64,000 nucleotides of DNA from Ferruginibacter lapsinanis (GTDB lineage Bacteria; Bacteroidota; Bacteroidia; Chitinophagales; Chitinophagaceae): assembly GCF_020783315.1 (NCBI RefSeq), contig NZ_CP086063.1:2964501-3028500 (forward strand). Reading direction: 5' to 3'. A program made the position numbers and the translations under genes. Under the pieces are notes generated by a model. That model saw only the letters and a program-made list of their open reading frames with translations, was not told the origin of the DNA and made no database searches. How positions within the stretch are numbered: the first letter of the stretch is position 1; every line of letters starts with the position of its first letter. Below are positions 17,489 through 25,851 of the stretch, piece after piece.

Positions 17489-19061
17489 TTTTATGTTGTT
17501 CTATGAATTTTTCTATATCAAAAAAATCTTTTTCTACGTCCTTCAATTTTTCTGCAAAAAAATCCCACCATTTAATTTCAAGTAATTCTTTTATTTTTCT
17601 TTCCTCAAATCGGTACTTAACCACTTTTGCCGGAACCCCTACTGCCACAGCGTAAGGAGGAATATCCGTTGCCACCACAGCTCCTGCACCTATTACTGCA
17701 CCATCTCCGATTGTAACACCATCAAGTATTGTTACATTCACTCCTATAAACACATCATTACCAATAAAAATTGGCCTTTGCTCAACTGCTTTATTGTAAT
17801 CAGATAAAGTATCTCCATTTTGTTTATGGGTAGAATAAAAATAAGGAGAGGTTGAGATTCCGTCGATAGGATGAATACCCCAGCCACAAACTAAATTAGG
17901 GCCAATAGAACAAAATTTTCCAACTGTGGTATTATTAATAATTGAATTAATAGATACGTAGGTATAATCATCTATAGTTGAATGACTGATCTTATATGGA
18001 GGATACATCTTCGCTAATGTACTTATCGTAGATGAATTATTAGAAGGCCTGTACAGATCAAATGGGAAATTCAATATTTCCTTCGCCCTTTTTTTGTAGT
18101 AAGTGTAGGTAGAATAAAATGGGATCAGTCGTTTGATTCCATTTTTCAGTCGCTGATAAAGACCAGGCTGGGGCAACCTTTCATGCGGTTTCCTATCTGG
18201 TCGATTGGCATAGAAATCAATTACACTGTTCCTAATCTGCCTATCTTCTTCAATAAGATCTATTTTTTGCAGATCGATATATTCTGTCGTAGGAGAAATA
18301 AAAACGTTATTACTTTCTGTATAATGTACTCCGGAACCATCAAAGCCAATATTCTTTACCAAAGATGTAGCAGGGAAAAGTGAAAGCCCATCTTTTTCAA
18401 ACCATGATGCATACCATCTTACAGCCCATGAATAAATGTTTTTTGATTTATTCAATAATAATTGCTCATAGTAATCGGCCTGTCCATTTAAGCTAAATTC
18501 ATCTCGTTTGTCAGTATCATTTAAAAAACTCAGATGAGCATCAATATCATGTGAATAATTTTTCCATGCTCTTGCCCATGTTCCCCATCCCCAGCATGAT
18601 AAAATTTTTAAAAAGAAAGAGGATGTTGAAGGTGCACTTTTTAGCGGATAAATATAAGCGCTTACCTGCATTACCTTATCATCACTTTCGTAAAGGCCCA
18701 GCGCCTGATTCATGTATGTTAAAAAACCTTTTTCAGGCTGTATATCATCTTCCAGTACAATTACTTTTCCATGACGATTCACTATTTCTGTTACGCCAGC
18801 TATTATTGAATTGGCTAATCCTTTATTAAATTTCTGTTCATAAAGAACAACTTCTTTGCACCAATCTATATGTTTACAAAGCGCTTTTACTTCATCGATC
18901 TTCTTTACCTCTTTCTCATTCGCTCCCATTTTAGGGCCATCTGCAAATATGTATAACACAGAATCCTTTATCCCATCGCAATTGCGTAAAGCGTTTAACA
19001 CCGCCGCAGTATGAAGCGGCCTGTTGTAAACAAATAATAAAATCGGGGCTGGGGTCTTCAT
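17481..19061 (-). CDS. Fusion: GT-A glycosyltransferase plus hexapeptide acetyltransferase
   Basis: This 526-residue bifunctional protein has a GT-A domain at about residues 1-280: PAPILLFVYNRPLHTAAVLN, LEDDI at 103-107 as metal-binding motif, and CWGWGTWARAW near 160-170. After a basic linker comes a left-handed beta-helix acetyltransferase of the CatB/XAT type (about 340-526): STIDDYTYVSINSIINNTTV, IHPIDGISTSPYFYSTH, FIGNDVFIGVNVTILDGVTI and DIPPYAVAVGVPAKVVKYRF. The catalytic His is probably in WGIHP. One polypeptide may thus add a sugar and acetylate it. I placed the start at the ATG at 19061; an in-frame TTG at 19076 directly after the upstream stop is less likely. The 3' end overlaps the GT61 start. 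Confidence 0.9.
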   Translation of the reverse strand: MKTPAPILLFVYNRPLHTAAVLNALRNCDGIKDSVLYIFADGPKMGANEKEVKKIDEVKALCKHIDWCKEVVLYEQKFNKGLANSIIAGVTEIVNRHGKVIVLEDDIQPEKGFLTYMNQALGLYESDDKVMQVSAYIYPLKSAPSTSSFFLKILSCWGWGTWARAWKNYSHDIDAHLSFLNDTDKRDEFSLNGQADYYEQLLLNKSKNIYSWAVRWYASWFEKDGLSLFPATSLVKNIGFDGSGVHYTESNNVFISPTTEYIDLQKIDLIEEDRQIRNSVIDFYANRPDRKPHERLPQPGLYQRLKNGIKRLIPFYSTYTYYKKRAKEILNFPFDLYRPSNNSSTISTLAKMYPPYKISHSTIDDYTYVSINSIINNTTVGKFCSIGPNLVCGWGIHPIDGISTSPYFYSTHKQNGDTLSDYNKAVEQRPIFIGNDVFIGVNVTILDGVTIGDGAVIGAGAVVATDIPPYAVAVGVPAKVVKYRFEERKIKELLEIKWWDFFAEKLKDVEKDFFDIEKFIEQHKNA

Positions 19062-19076
19062 GACACTTATAGACAA

Positions 19077-20228
19077 CTATTCGTTAATGACATTACCTAA
19101 TAATTCTATATATTTTGAATTACTGAAACTATGATTTTTTATTACAAAATCTCTACCAGCGATTTCAAGCGCCTGCAATTCTTCTGAAGAACTGTTTATG
19201 AAATTTTCAATTGCTACAACCAAACTTTCAATATCATTTTCCTTGCACATGAATTGGGTGTACCCCAGTACATTAGGAATATCTGCATGATCAGAAGTAA
19301 TAACAGGCAAGCCAACTATCTGACTTTCTAAAATGATCGTAGGGGCTCCTCCTTCCGTATCTTTATTTTGGGCTTCCATAGACGGATGGACCAGAGCATC
19401 ATGAGATAGAAGAAACTCCTTACACTGCTCTAGCGGAAGCAGGCCTTTGAAAATTACATTCTCATTGAGATGATACTCTTCAATTATATCAAGATACTTA
19501 CTCTTTAAATCACCATCGCCGATCAGGGTAATTTCAAAATCTTTAAAGCCATTGTTTTTGATTTTCCCTATTGCGGTTAAAAACAGATGAATACCTTTTT
19601 TTTCAATGAAGCGTCCGATCACCAGAAATTTTACAACTCCGCTCCATTTCGAAAATGGTCGTCGTGGGTATTTTGTAGTATCAATAATGATTGGATTGAC
19701 AAATACTTTTTCAGTATCTGCTCCAAGTTTAACCAAAGTAGTTTTCAGAAAAGGGCCTTCACAAAAAACAGCATTACAGGTAGCCCACATTTTGATCAGA
19801 TCTTCTTTATAACCCGGAATTAATTCTGGCAATCTTCCTGCATCTGCTCCATAAAAAGAAACAACATATTTTTGTTTGACAGATGTTGTTGTTACAAAAT
19901 CATTCATCAACACTCCCATGGTACCAAAATGACAATGTACTACACCGGGTTTATGTTTAAGCAGCAAGGTTTTGAAATCATCATACCATTTGGGAGTAGT
20001 ATCTATCTTTCTAGTAATTTTATCAAGAAGTGTTCTTTTTCTTCGTACATCCTTATCTAAAAAAATCACTTCTACATTATCTGGCAGGGGAAATAGAGGC
20101 CTGTTTTCTGAAGAAAAAGAAATGATATAAACTTTATGTTTCGAATTTTCGGAAGATTTACAAATGTAATTGTAAATAAAAGTCTCTGTAATTCTTAAGT
20201 AAACCTCTACTAAGTGAAAGATAACCAT
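19077..20228 (-). CDS. Family 4 glycosyltransferase (GT-B, WcaL/AmsK-like)
   Basis: This 383-residue GT-B retaining glycosyltransferase has an N-terminal domain with VVHCHFGTMG near residues 96-105 and SFYGADAGRLPELIPGY near 123-139. The C-terminal domain has VIGRFIEKKGIHLFLTAIGK near 210-229 and the EGGAPTIILE form of the E-x7-E motif near 292-301. The HFGTMG / SFYGAD pair is typical of the WcaL/AmsK/ExpE-type branch found in exopolysaccharide loci. ATG start at 20228, 2 bases from the upstream methyltransferase. It is probably cytoplasmic and membrane-associated; the donor is unknown. Confidence 0.92.
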   Translation of the reverse strand: MVIFHLVEVYLRITETFIYNYICKSSENSKHKVYIISFSSENRPLFPLPDNVEVIFLDKDVRRKRTLLDKITRKIDTTPKWYDDFKTLLLKHKPGVVHCHFGTMGVLMNDFVTTTSVKQKYVVSFYGADAGRLPELIPGYKEDLIKMWATCNAVFCEGPFLKTTLVKLGADTEKVFVNPIIIDTTKYPRRPFSKWSGVVKFLVIGRFIEKKGIHLFLTAIGKIKNNGFKDFEITLIGDGDLKSKYLDIIEEYHLNENVIFKGLLPLEQCKEFLLSHDALVHPSMEAQNKDTEGGAPTIILESQIVGLPVITSDHADIPNVLGYTQFMCKENDIESLVVAIENFINSSSEELQALEIAGRDFVIKNHSFSNSKYIELLGNVINE

Positions 20229-20230
20229 AC

Positions 20231-20887
20231 TTACTTCTTTACTCCTGCTAAAATGGTGATATTTTCAGTTAATTCGTTATAACTGTTCTCTACTGTTAGG
20301 GAAAAATCAGCAAAGAGTTGTTTGTAATAATCTGCACTTCTGTAAAACCAATGCTCATTATTCTTTTGATTAGTAGTATTTTCAGTTAATACCAATATCG
20401 CATTATCTTTAGAAACTCTTTTTAATTCACTCACTACTGTAACTAAATTTTTTTCAGAAATTCCACCCAATACTAAACATACCCATAAAACATTGAAAGT
20501 CTTATCAGGGAAAGGTATTGTATAATCATCTACCACAACATATTCGTTACCGGAATGATGATCACTCTCCTTAGCAGCTTGTATAAAGCTTGGAACCGGA
20601 TCAATACCTACTGCTTTTCCTTTTACCAACACAGATAAATCTTTTGTAAACCGACCAGGCCCGCAACCAAAATCCAGCAACATGATCTGTTCAGTCGTAC
20701 CTGCTAAATATTTACTTACAATAGGAAAAATGCTATCCTTTTGTAACTGAGTGATCTTTTCTGCCTCCGATTCACTATATGACATATTTACAACAGATTT
20801 ATTCCCGAATTTTGAAGCTCTGTCTCTCCAGTATTCGATACTTTTAAAATCGTGCTTTTTAAATATTTTTTTTAAAAAGTTGATCAT
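20231..20887 (-). CDS. Class I SAM-dependent methyltransferase
   Basis: This 218-residue protein has motif I LLDFGCGPGRF (DFGCGPG at residues 72-78), the acidic strand-2 end in AVGIDPVPSFI, motif IV NVLWVCLVLGGI, and a C-terminal VLTENTTN strand. This is a Methyltransf_11-type enzyme. It follows the WecE-type aminotransferase by 6 bases. Methylation of a sugar hydroxyl, an amino sugar, or the glycan end (a chain-terminating cap recognised by Wzt) are all possible; the Wzt with C-terminal domain nearby makes the last option worth considering, but this is an inference. Confidence 0.85.
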   Translation of the reverse strand: MINFLKKIFKKHDFKSIEYWRDRASKFGNKSVVNMSYSESEAEKITQLQKDSIFPIVSKYLAGTTEQIMLLDFGCGPGRFTKDLSVLVKGKAVGIDPVPSFIQAAKESDHHSGNEYVVVDDYTIPFPDKTFNVLWVCLVLGGISEKNLVTVVSELKRVSKDNAILVLTENTTNQKNNEHWFYRSADYYKQLFADFSLTVENSYNELTENITILAGVKK

Positions 20888-20893
20888 GAATAA

Positions 20894-22030
20894 TTAATTA
20901 TAAAATGAAAGGATTGAATCGCAGACATAGTCTACTTCATTAGCATTTAAAGAATAATACATAGGCAATCTTAAAAGCCGGTTACTTTCTTTTGTCGTAA
21001 ATTCATCATCTCCAACAAAATCACCAAATGCTGCACCAGCCTTGGAACTATGTAAGGGTATATAATGAAAAGTTGTAGTTATATTTTTATTTTTAAGGTA
21101 AGCCATCAACGCAGCTCTCTCTTCAATATCTGCACATTTTATAAAGAACAAATGAGCATTATGTTTACAATCAGTCGGAATAAATGGAAGCATTATTTTT
21201 CCGGAATCTTTAAGGACACTAAGTCGCTTAAAATACTGATCCCATATTTCAATTCTTTTGGCTGTAACCTTTTGTGCATTAATTAATTGCTCCGATAAAA
21301 AAGCGGCAGACAATTCATTAGGAAGATAACTGGATCCTAGGTCAACCCAACTGTATTTGTCAACTAACCCTGCAATATATTTGGATCTGTCTGTACCTTT
21401 TTCTCTTATTATCTCTGCCCGTTCTGTAAATCGTTCGTCATTGATCAATAAGGCTCCACCTTCGCCGCAATGAATATTTTTTGTATCATGAAAACTTAAT
21501 GTACCAAACTCACCTATTGTTCCTAAATGCTTTCCTTTATAAAATGCTTGTACACACTGAGCTGCATCTTCAATAACAAAAAGACCATGCTTTTGAGCGA
21601 TGGTCAATATTGTATCCATTTCGCATGCTACGCCACCGTAATGAACAACAACAATTGCTTTTGTTTTTGCGGTGATCGCATTTTCAATTAACAGCTCATT
21701 AATGTTCATTGTGTCAGGCCTGATATCTACAAACTTTATCCTGGCGCCACGTAATACAAATGCATTGGCCGTAGAAACAAATGTAAAAGAAGGCATGATC
21801 ACTTCATCCCCCGGAGCAATGCCACACAATATTGCAGCCATTTCCAGTGCATGTGTGCAGGAAGTTGTAAGTAAAGTTTTTTTACATTGCGTTTGCTCAG
21901 TTATGATCTCATTACATAATTTAGTAAACTTCCCATCACCACAAAATTTGGCGTAGTTAAATAATTCAGTGACCTTGTTTATTTCAGTGCCTGAAATATA
22001 AGGTATATTAAAAGGTATATTTGAATGCAT
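20894..22030 (-). CDS. wecE: dTDP-4-amino-4,6-dideoxygalactose transaminase
   Basis: This 378-residue PLP-dependent aminotransferase of the DegT/DnrJ/EryC1 fold matches the WecE/RffA branch along its whole length as I remember it: FCGDGKFTKLC, PGDEVIMPSFTFVSTANAF, VDIRPDTMNI, the PLP-lysine motif SFHDTKN (Lys184), AEIIREKGTDRSKY and FHYIPLHSSKAG. The reaction is transfer of an amino group from glutamate to dTDP-4-keto-6-deoxyglucose, giving dTDP-4-amino-4,6-dideoxygalactose. The rmlA/rmlB genes that make its substrate are not in the window. It sits 5 bases downstream of Wzt. The nearby hexapeptide acetyltransferase (24233-24691) could N-acetylate the product. Confidence 0.93.
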   Translation of the reverse strand: MHSNIPFNIPYISGTEINKVTELFNYAKFCGDGKFTKLCNEIITEQTQCKKTLLTTSCTHALEMAAILCGIAPGDEVIMPSFTFVSTANAFVLRGARIKFVDIRPDTMNINELLIENAITAKTKAIVVVHYGGVACEMDTILTIAQKHGLFVIEDAAQCVQAFYKGKHLGTIGEFGTLSFHDTKNIHCGEGGALLINDERFTERAEIIREKGTDRSKYIAGLVDKYSWVDLGSSYLPNELSAAFLSEQLINAQKVTAKRIEIWDQYFKRLSVLKDSGKIMLPFIPTDCKHNAHLFFIKCADIEERAALMAYLKNKNITTTFHYIPLHSSKAGAAFGDFVGDDEFTTKESNRLLRLPMYYSLNANEVDYVCDSILSFYN

Positions 22031-22035
22031 GATAA

Positions 22036-23313
22036 TTAATAGTATATAAACTTTGATGGTGTTACTGCAGAAAGCTCATTTCTTACATTTCTTCCAACAC
22101 CCCAAAAATCTGAGGATAAAATATTTATTGAACCGGCATCTTCAATAACATCACAAAAATCTGTAGGGGCTGTAGTTTTATGAGAAGAAAATAATTTAAC
22201 TGAATAAGTCCCTCCTCTAAGTGGCAGAGCGTTTACTTCTAATGTGATCTTATTTTCAGTATGAGACAATCTTTCTACCACCATCTCATCTGAAACAAAC
22301 ATCATCACTGGTTTTTGATAATCATCTTGAAAAACCACTGCAGCTATTAAATCCTTCAGATCAAATTCACCGTTCACTTCATAATAAACTTCTACTTTCA
22401 AATAGTCGCCGGTAAAAATATTTTCCACCGGTACATTTTGGGCATTCAGAAAAACAATATTGGTAAATTTAATCAATCCAGAACCTACTCTATCCGTTCT
22501 GTCCTTTAAAACCAGGTCAATGATATTTTTTTTGAAATAGGCATTAATAATATCTTCCGTTGGCCCAATACTTTCGACTGTACCTCTGCTCATTAATAAA
22601 ACCTCATCACAAAGATTTCTGATTGCAGACATATTATGACTTACAAATAAAACAGTTCTGCCATCATTAACACTCACATCCTTCATTTTGCCCAAACATT
22701 TTTTTTGAAATTCAGCATCACCTACCGCCAATACTTCATCTACAATTAAAATTTCGGGGTCTAAATGAGCTGCTACGGCAAATGCCAGGCGAACATACAT
22801 TCCACTACTGTATCTTTTAACAGGTGTATCAATATACCTTTCAACACCTGCAAAATCTACGATCTCATCAAATTTACTTTTGATCTCATCCTTTGTCATT
22901 CCAAGTATTGCTCCATTCAAAAAGATATTATCTCTTCCGCTTAGTTCGGGGTGAAAACCAGTTCCTACCTCAAGCAAGCTTGCGATTCTTCCTTTAACTC
23001 TTATACTTCCGGTTGTTGGTGTGGTTGTTCTGCTCAAAATTTTTAGAAGCGTACTTTTCCCAGCCCCATTTCTTCCGATGATGCCCAATACTTTTCCTTG
23101 CTCAACTTCAAAATTGATATCTTTCAGTGCCCACACATATTGGCTCTCGCCTTTTGCTGTTCTATCATTTTCCTCGCCAATCTTTAGGTATGGGTCTTCT
23201 TTACCCCTGATAGAATACCATAGTCTATTCAGGTCATGTGACAATGATCCGGTACCTACCTGTCCTAAACGATATTGCTTTGAAACATTTTCTACTTTAA
23301 TAACTACTGACAT
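22036..23313 (-). CDS. wzt: Polysaccharide ABC exporter ATP-binding protein (Wzt-like, with C-terminal domain)
   Basis: This 425-residue protein has an ABC ATPase domain with Walker A GRNGAGKST (80-88), signature YSSGM at 168-172, and Walker B PEILIVDEV at 186-194. GFHPELSGRDNIFLNGAILG near 119-138 is the block typical of polysaccharide and teichoic acid exporters. Residues about 260-425 form an extra beta-rich domain corresponding to the Wzt C-terminal domain, which in E. coli O8/O9a binds the modified glycan end and couples chain termination to export. With the permease at 23345-24223 it should flip the lipid-linked glycan into the periplasm. ATG start at 23313. Confidence 0.93.
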   Translation of the reverse strand: MSVVIKVENVSKQYRLGQVGTGSLSHDLNRLWYSIRGKEDPYLKIGEENDRTAKGESQYVWALKDINFEVEQGKVLGIIGRNGAGKSTLLKILSRTTTPTTGSIRVKGRIASLLEVGTGFHPELSGRDNIFLNGAILGMTKDEIKSKFDEIVDFAGVERYIDTPVKRYSSGMYVRLAFAVAAHLDPEILIVDEVLAVGDAEFQKKCLGKMKDVSVNDGRTVLFVSHNMSAIRNLCDEVLLMSRGTVESIGPTEDIINAYFKKNIIDLVLKDRTDRVGSGLIKFTNIVFLNAQNVPVENIFTGDYLKVEVYYEVNGEFDLKDLIAAVVFQDDYQKPVMMFVSDEMVVERLSHTENKITLEVNALPLRGGTYSVKLFSSHKTTAPTDFCDVIEDAGSINILSSDFWGVGRNVRNELSAVTPSKFIYY

Positions 23314-23344
23314 AATATTCCTCTCTTCTTGTTCTTAAAAAAAA

Positions 23345-24223
23345 TTAAACCGTATCCATAAATGATCTTTCTACTTTGGCAAAAACAATCAATCCTATGA
23401 AAATAACCACAACGATGAATGCCAAGCTATATAAAAGTCCTCCTGTATTTAGCGTGCCTGTTTGAAACAACGCATACCTGAATGCTTCTACAATAGACGA
23501 CAATGGATTAAAGGTAACCAAAAACTTATATTTACTTTGATTGTAATAAGACATTGGTAATACCACCGGAGTGATGTACATCAATAACTGAACAGCAAAC
23601 CCTATAAAAACAGAAAAATCTCTGTACTTGGTTGTAAGCGAAGAAATAATAATTCCCAACCCCAATCCCAATCCAGACATCATGGTTATTAATACTGGTA
23701 TTAATAACCATGCCCATCCAAATTTTATCGGGAATCCTTTGAATGAAAAAAATACCATTACCAATAACAGTAATAAAAACTGTATCCCAAACTTTACAAT
23801 ATTTGAAATAACTACTGATAAAGGAATCACTAAACGTGGGAAATAAACTTTACCAAAAATACCAGCATTTGCTACAAATGTATTTGAGGTATTAGACAAG
23901 CAAGCAGAAAAATAATTCCAGATTGTAACACCACTCATATAAAATAGAATCGGGTGCATCCCCGTATCTGTTTTTATTTTTGCGATAGTTCCAAAAACTA
24001 TAAAAAACATAAGGGTTGTAAACAATGGCTGTATAAAATGCCATAATGGCCCCAGAATAGTTTGTTTATACTGTGCTACAAAATCTCTTTTTACAAATAG
24101 CCACATTAAATCCCGATAACTCCATACTTCTTTCAGATTGAGGTTAAATAAGGAATTCTTGGGAGTAATTACTAAATCCCAATGTTCATGCTTATCGGCT
24201 GCGTTATGTGTGATTGAACTCAT
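23345..24223 (-). CDS. wzm: Polysaccharide ABC exporter permease (Wzm-like, ABC-2)
   Basis: This 292-residue protein has about six membrane helices in the ABC-2 permease arrangement. Visible family landmarks are WSYRDLMWLFVKRDFVAQYK near residues 33-52, TILGPLWHFIQPLFTTLMFF right after, and KYRDFSVFIGFAVQLLMYITP in the second half. It forms the membrane channel for the O-polysaccharide-like glycan with the Wzt protein encoded 31 bases downstream. ATG start at 24223, 9 bases after the hexapeptide acetyltransferase gene. Confidence 0.93.
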   Translation of the reverse strand: MSSITHNAADKHEHWDLVITPKNSLFNLNLKEVWSYRDLMWLFVKRDFVAQYKQTILGPLWHFIQPLFTTLMFFIVFGTIAKIKTDTGMHPILFYMSGVTIWNYFSACLSNTSNTFVANAGIFGKVYFPRLVIPLSVVISNIVKFGIQFLLLLLVMVFFSFKGFPIKFGWAWLLIPVLITMMSGLGLGLGIIISSLTTKYRDFSVFIGFAVQLLMYITPVVLPMSYYNQSKYKFLVTFNPLSSIVEAFRYALFQTGTLNTGGLLYSLAFIVVVIFIGLIVFAKVERSFMDTV

Positions 24224-24232
24224 TTTTTTAAA

Positions 24233-24691
24233 CTAAATTTTTCTGATAAACTTTGCAGGGTTGCCTGCATAAATACCAGGTAAGTTAATATCTTTTGTAA
24301 CAACTGCTCCGGCTCCTATTAATACATTATCACAAATAGTTACAGGCAAAATAGTTGCGTTAGAACCAAGTGTAACATTATTTCCAATCTTGGTAGCTTT
24401 CCATTTCGAAGTATCCCCGTTTGCAGGTCTGCCATCTGTACATAGGTCGTTAACAAACATTACCCCATGACCTACAAAGCAATTATTACCTATTGTAACC
24501 AGTTCACAAATAAAACTGTGAGATTGAATTTTACAATTAGCTCCCACTACTGCATTTTTTTGGATCTCTACAAACGGACCTATAAAAGTAAAGTCGCCTA
24601 TACTACACCCATATAGATTTACTGGATGCACAATAGTTACCTCCTTGCCAAAATTAACGTTTATTATATCATTTTTTTTCTCAACAGGCAT
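24233..24691 (-). CDS. Hexapeptide N-acetyltransferase (WlbB/FdtC-like)
   Basis: This 152-residue left-handed beta-helix protein consists almost wholly of hexapeptide turns (for example CSIGDFTFIGPFVEI, VVGANCKIQSHSFI, VTIGNNCFVGHGVMF) and ends in the usual GIYAGNPAKFIRKI. Length and the order IQSHSFICE ... VGHGVMFVND fit the WxcM-N/WlbB/FdtC group, which acetylates the amino group of nucleotide-linked amino sugars. The WecE-type aminotransferase downstream makes such an amino sugar, so this enzyme could fill the acetyltransferase step that WecD performs in enterobacteria; that pairing is an inference. ATG start. It is a trimeric cytoplasmic enzyme by family. Confidence 0.88.
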   Translation of the reverse strand: MPVEKKNDIINVNFGKEVTIVHPVNLYGCSIGDFTFIGPFVEIQKNAVVGANCKIQSHSFICELVTIGNNCFVGHGVMFVNDLCTDGRPANGDTSKWKATKIGNNVTLGSNATILPVTICDNVLIGAGAVVTKDINLPGIYAGNPAKFIRKI

Positions 24692-24714
24692 ATACGATAC
24701 AGGTTTACAAAAAA

Positions 24715-25851
24715 CTAATTGTTTTTTGAAATATCAAGCAACAGACCTTTGATCTTTTCTTTGTATACAGGATAACTAAACTTATTCATAAACAAAGTAT
24801 GATCGGGAATGTACTTATTTGTATTACTAACCACATTTTTGATGGCTGCCGTAATTTCTTCCTGATCATCGGGGTTTACCAATAAACCAAATTCACCACC
24901 ATTTAGGGCATCTACAGATCCGTCTTTATTACCGGCTATCACTGGTTTACCATAATACATGGCCTCAATAAATACAATACCAAATCCTTCCTTTTTACTT
25001 GGCATCACATACACATCAGCTAAATTAAAATGTTCGGCTAATTCTTCATCGGGAACAAAGCCTGCAAATACAACAAATTTTTGTATCTCAAGTTCTTCTA
25101 TCAAAGCATCCAGTCTCTTCTTTTCTGCAGCGTCATATTTACCTACAATCAAATACTTGAGTGAAGGATATTGAGTAGCAAGGACTTTTACGGACTGTAA
25201 CACATTATCGTAGCCTTTATACTTTTCCTTTATAGAAAGACGTGTAAGCGTCATCAAGATCGTATCCTCTTTTTTAAGACCATATCTTGCTAATAATACC
25301 GAAGATTTTTCTCCTCTTACCGGTTCAGGCAAAAAGGGATCTAAACAGTTATTAAGAACATGTAATTTATTCTCCGGCAAATTATTTAAAGCAACCATCA
25401 CATCCTTTGTATACTTACTCACCGGAAGTATCAAATCGCATTTTGCCAACATTCTTTTTCTTAATCCCGTCATTGGCTTCCATACCTCGATACCATGAGT
25501 GATCAATATTAATTTTGTTTCAGGAGAAAATAATTTTATCAGGTATCCTACGGATAAAAGATTAATGTGACTCAAAATAACGACATCGCTTTTTCTCCCT
25601 TGCCGAATACTCTCAGAAACAAATTTTAATTTGTTTGTTGCAAAACCATAAAATATTTGTTTTGGGAAATATTTTTCATCTACTTCTTCTTTTTTATCAT
25701 ACATGGAATATATCCTGGCTTTATTACCAGACTCTAACCCCAATCTATATAATGCCTTACCTACGATACGGCTCACTTTTTCTATGCCGCCAGTTGCAGA
25801 GAAAACCCTTAAGGTTAAAAAAAGTACAGAGTTATAATTATGCATTCCCAT
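24715..25851 (-). CDS. Family 4 glycosyltransferase (GT-B)
   Basis: This 378-residue GT-B enzyme opens with VLFLTLRVFSATGGIEKVSR (the GGIE loop is the usual donor/acceptor loop), then LILITHGIEVWKPMTG and ILPVSKYTKDVM. The C-terminal domain has MTLTRLSIKEKYKGYDNVLQ near 205-224, VMPSKKEGFGIVFIEAMYYG with the E-x7-E pair near 281-289, and GLLVNPDDQEEI. I set the start at the ATG at 25851; an in-frame TTG at 25860 and an ATG at 25845 are alternatives. Each overlaps the end of asnB (stop at 25838), so translation is coupled. The sugar is unknown. Confidence 0.92.
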   Translation of the reverse strand: MGMHNYNSVLFLTLRVFSATGGIEKVSRIVGKALYRLGLESGNKARIYSMYDKKEEVDEKYFPKQIFYGFATNKLKFVSESIRQGRKSDVVILSHINLLSVGYLIKLFSPETKLILITHGIEVWKPMTGLRKRMLAKCDLILPVSKYTKDVMVALNNLPENKLHVLNNCLDPFLPEPVRGEKSSVLLARYGLKKEDTILMTLTRLSIKEKYKGYDNVLQSVKVLATQYPSLKYLIVGKYDAAEKKRLDALIEELEIQKFVVFAGFVPDEELAEHFNLADVYVMPSKKEGFGIVFIEAMYYGKPVIAGNKDGSVDALNGGEFGLLVNPDDQEEITAAIKNVVSNTNKYIPDHTLFMNKFSYPVYKEKIKGLLLDISKNN

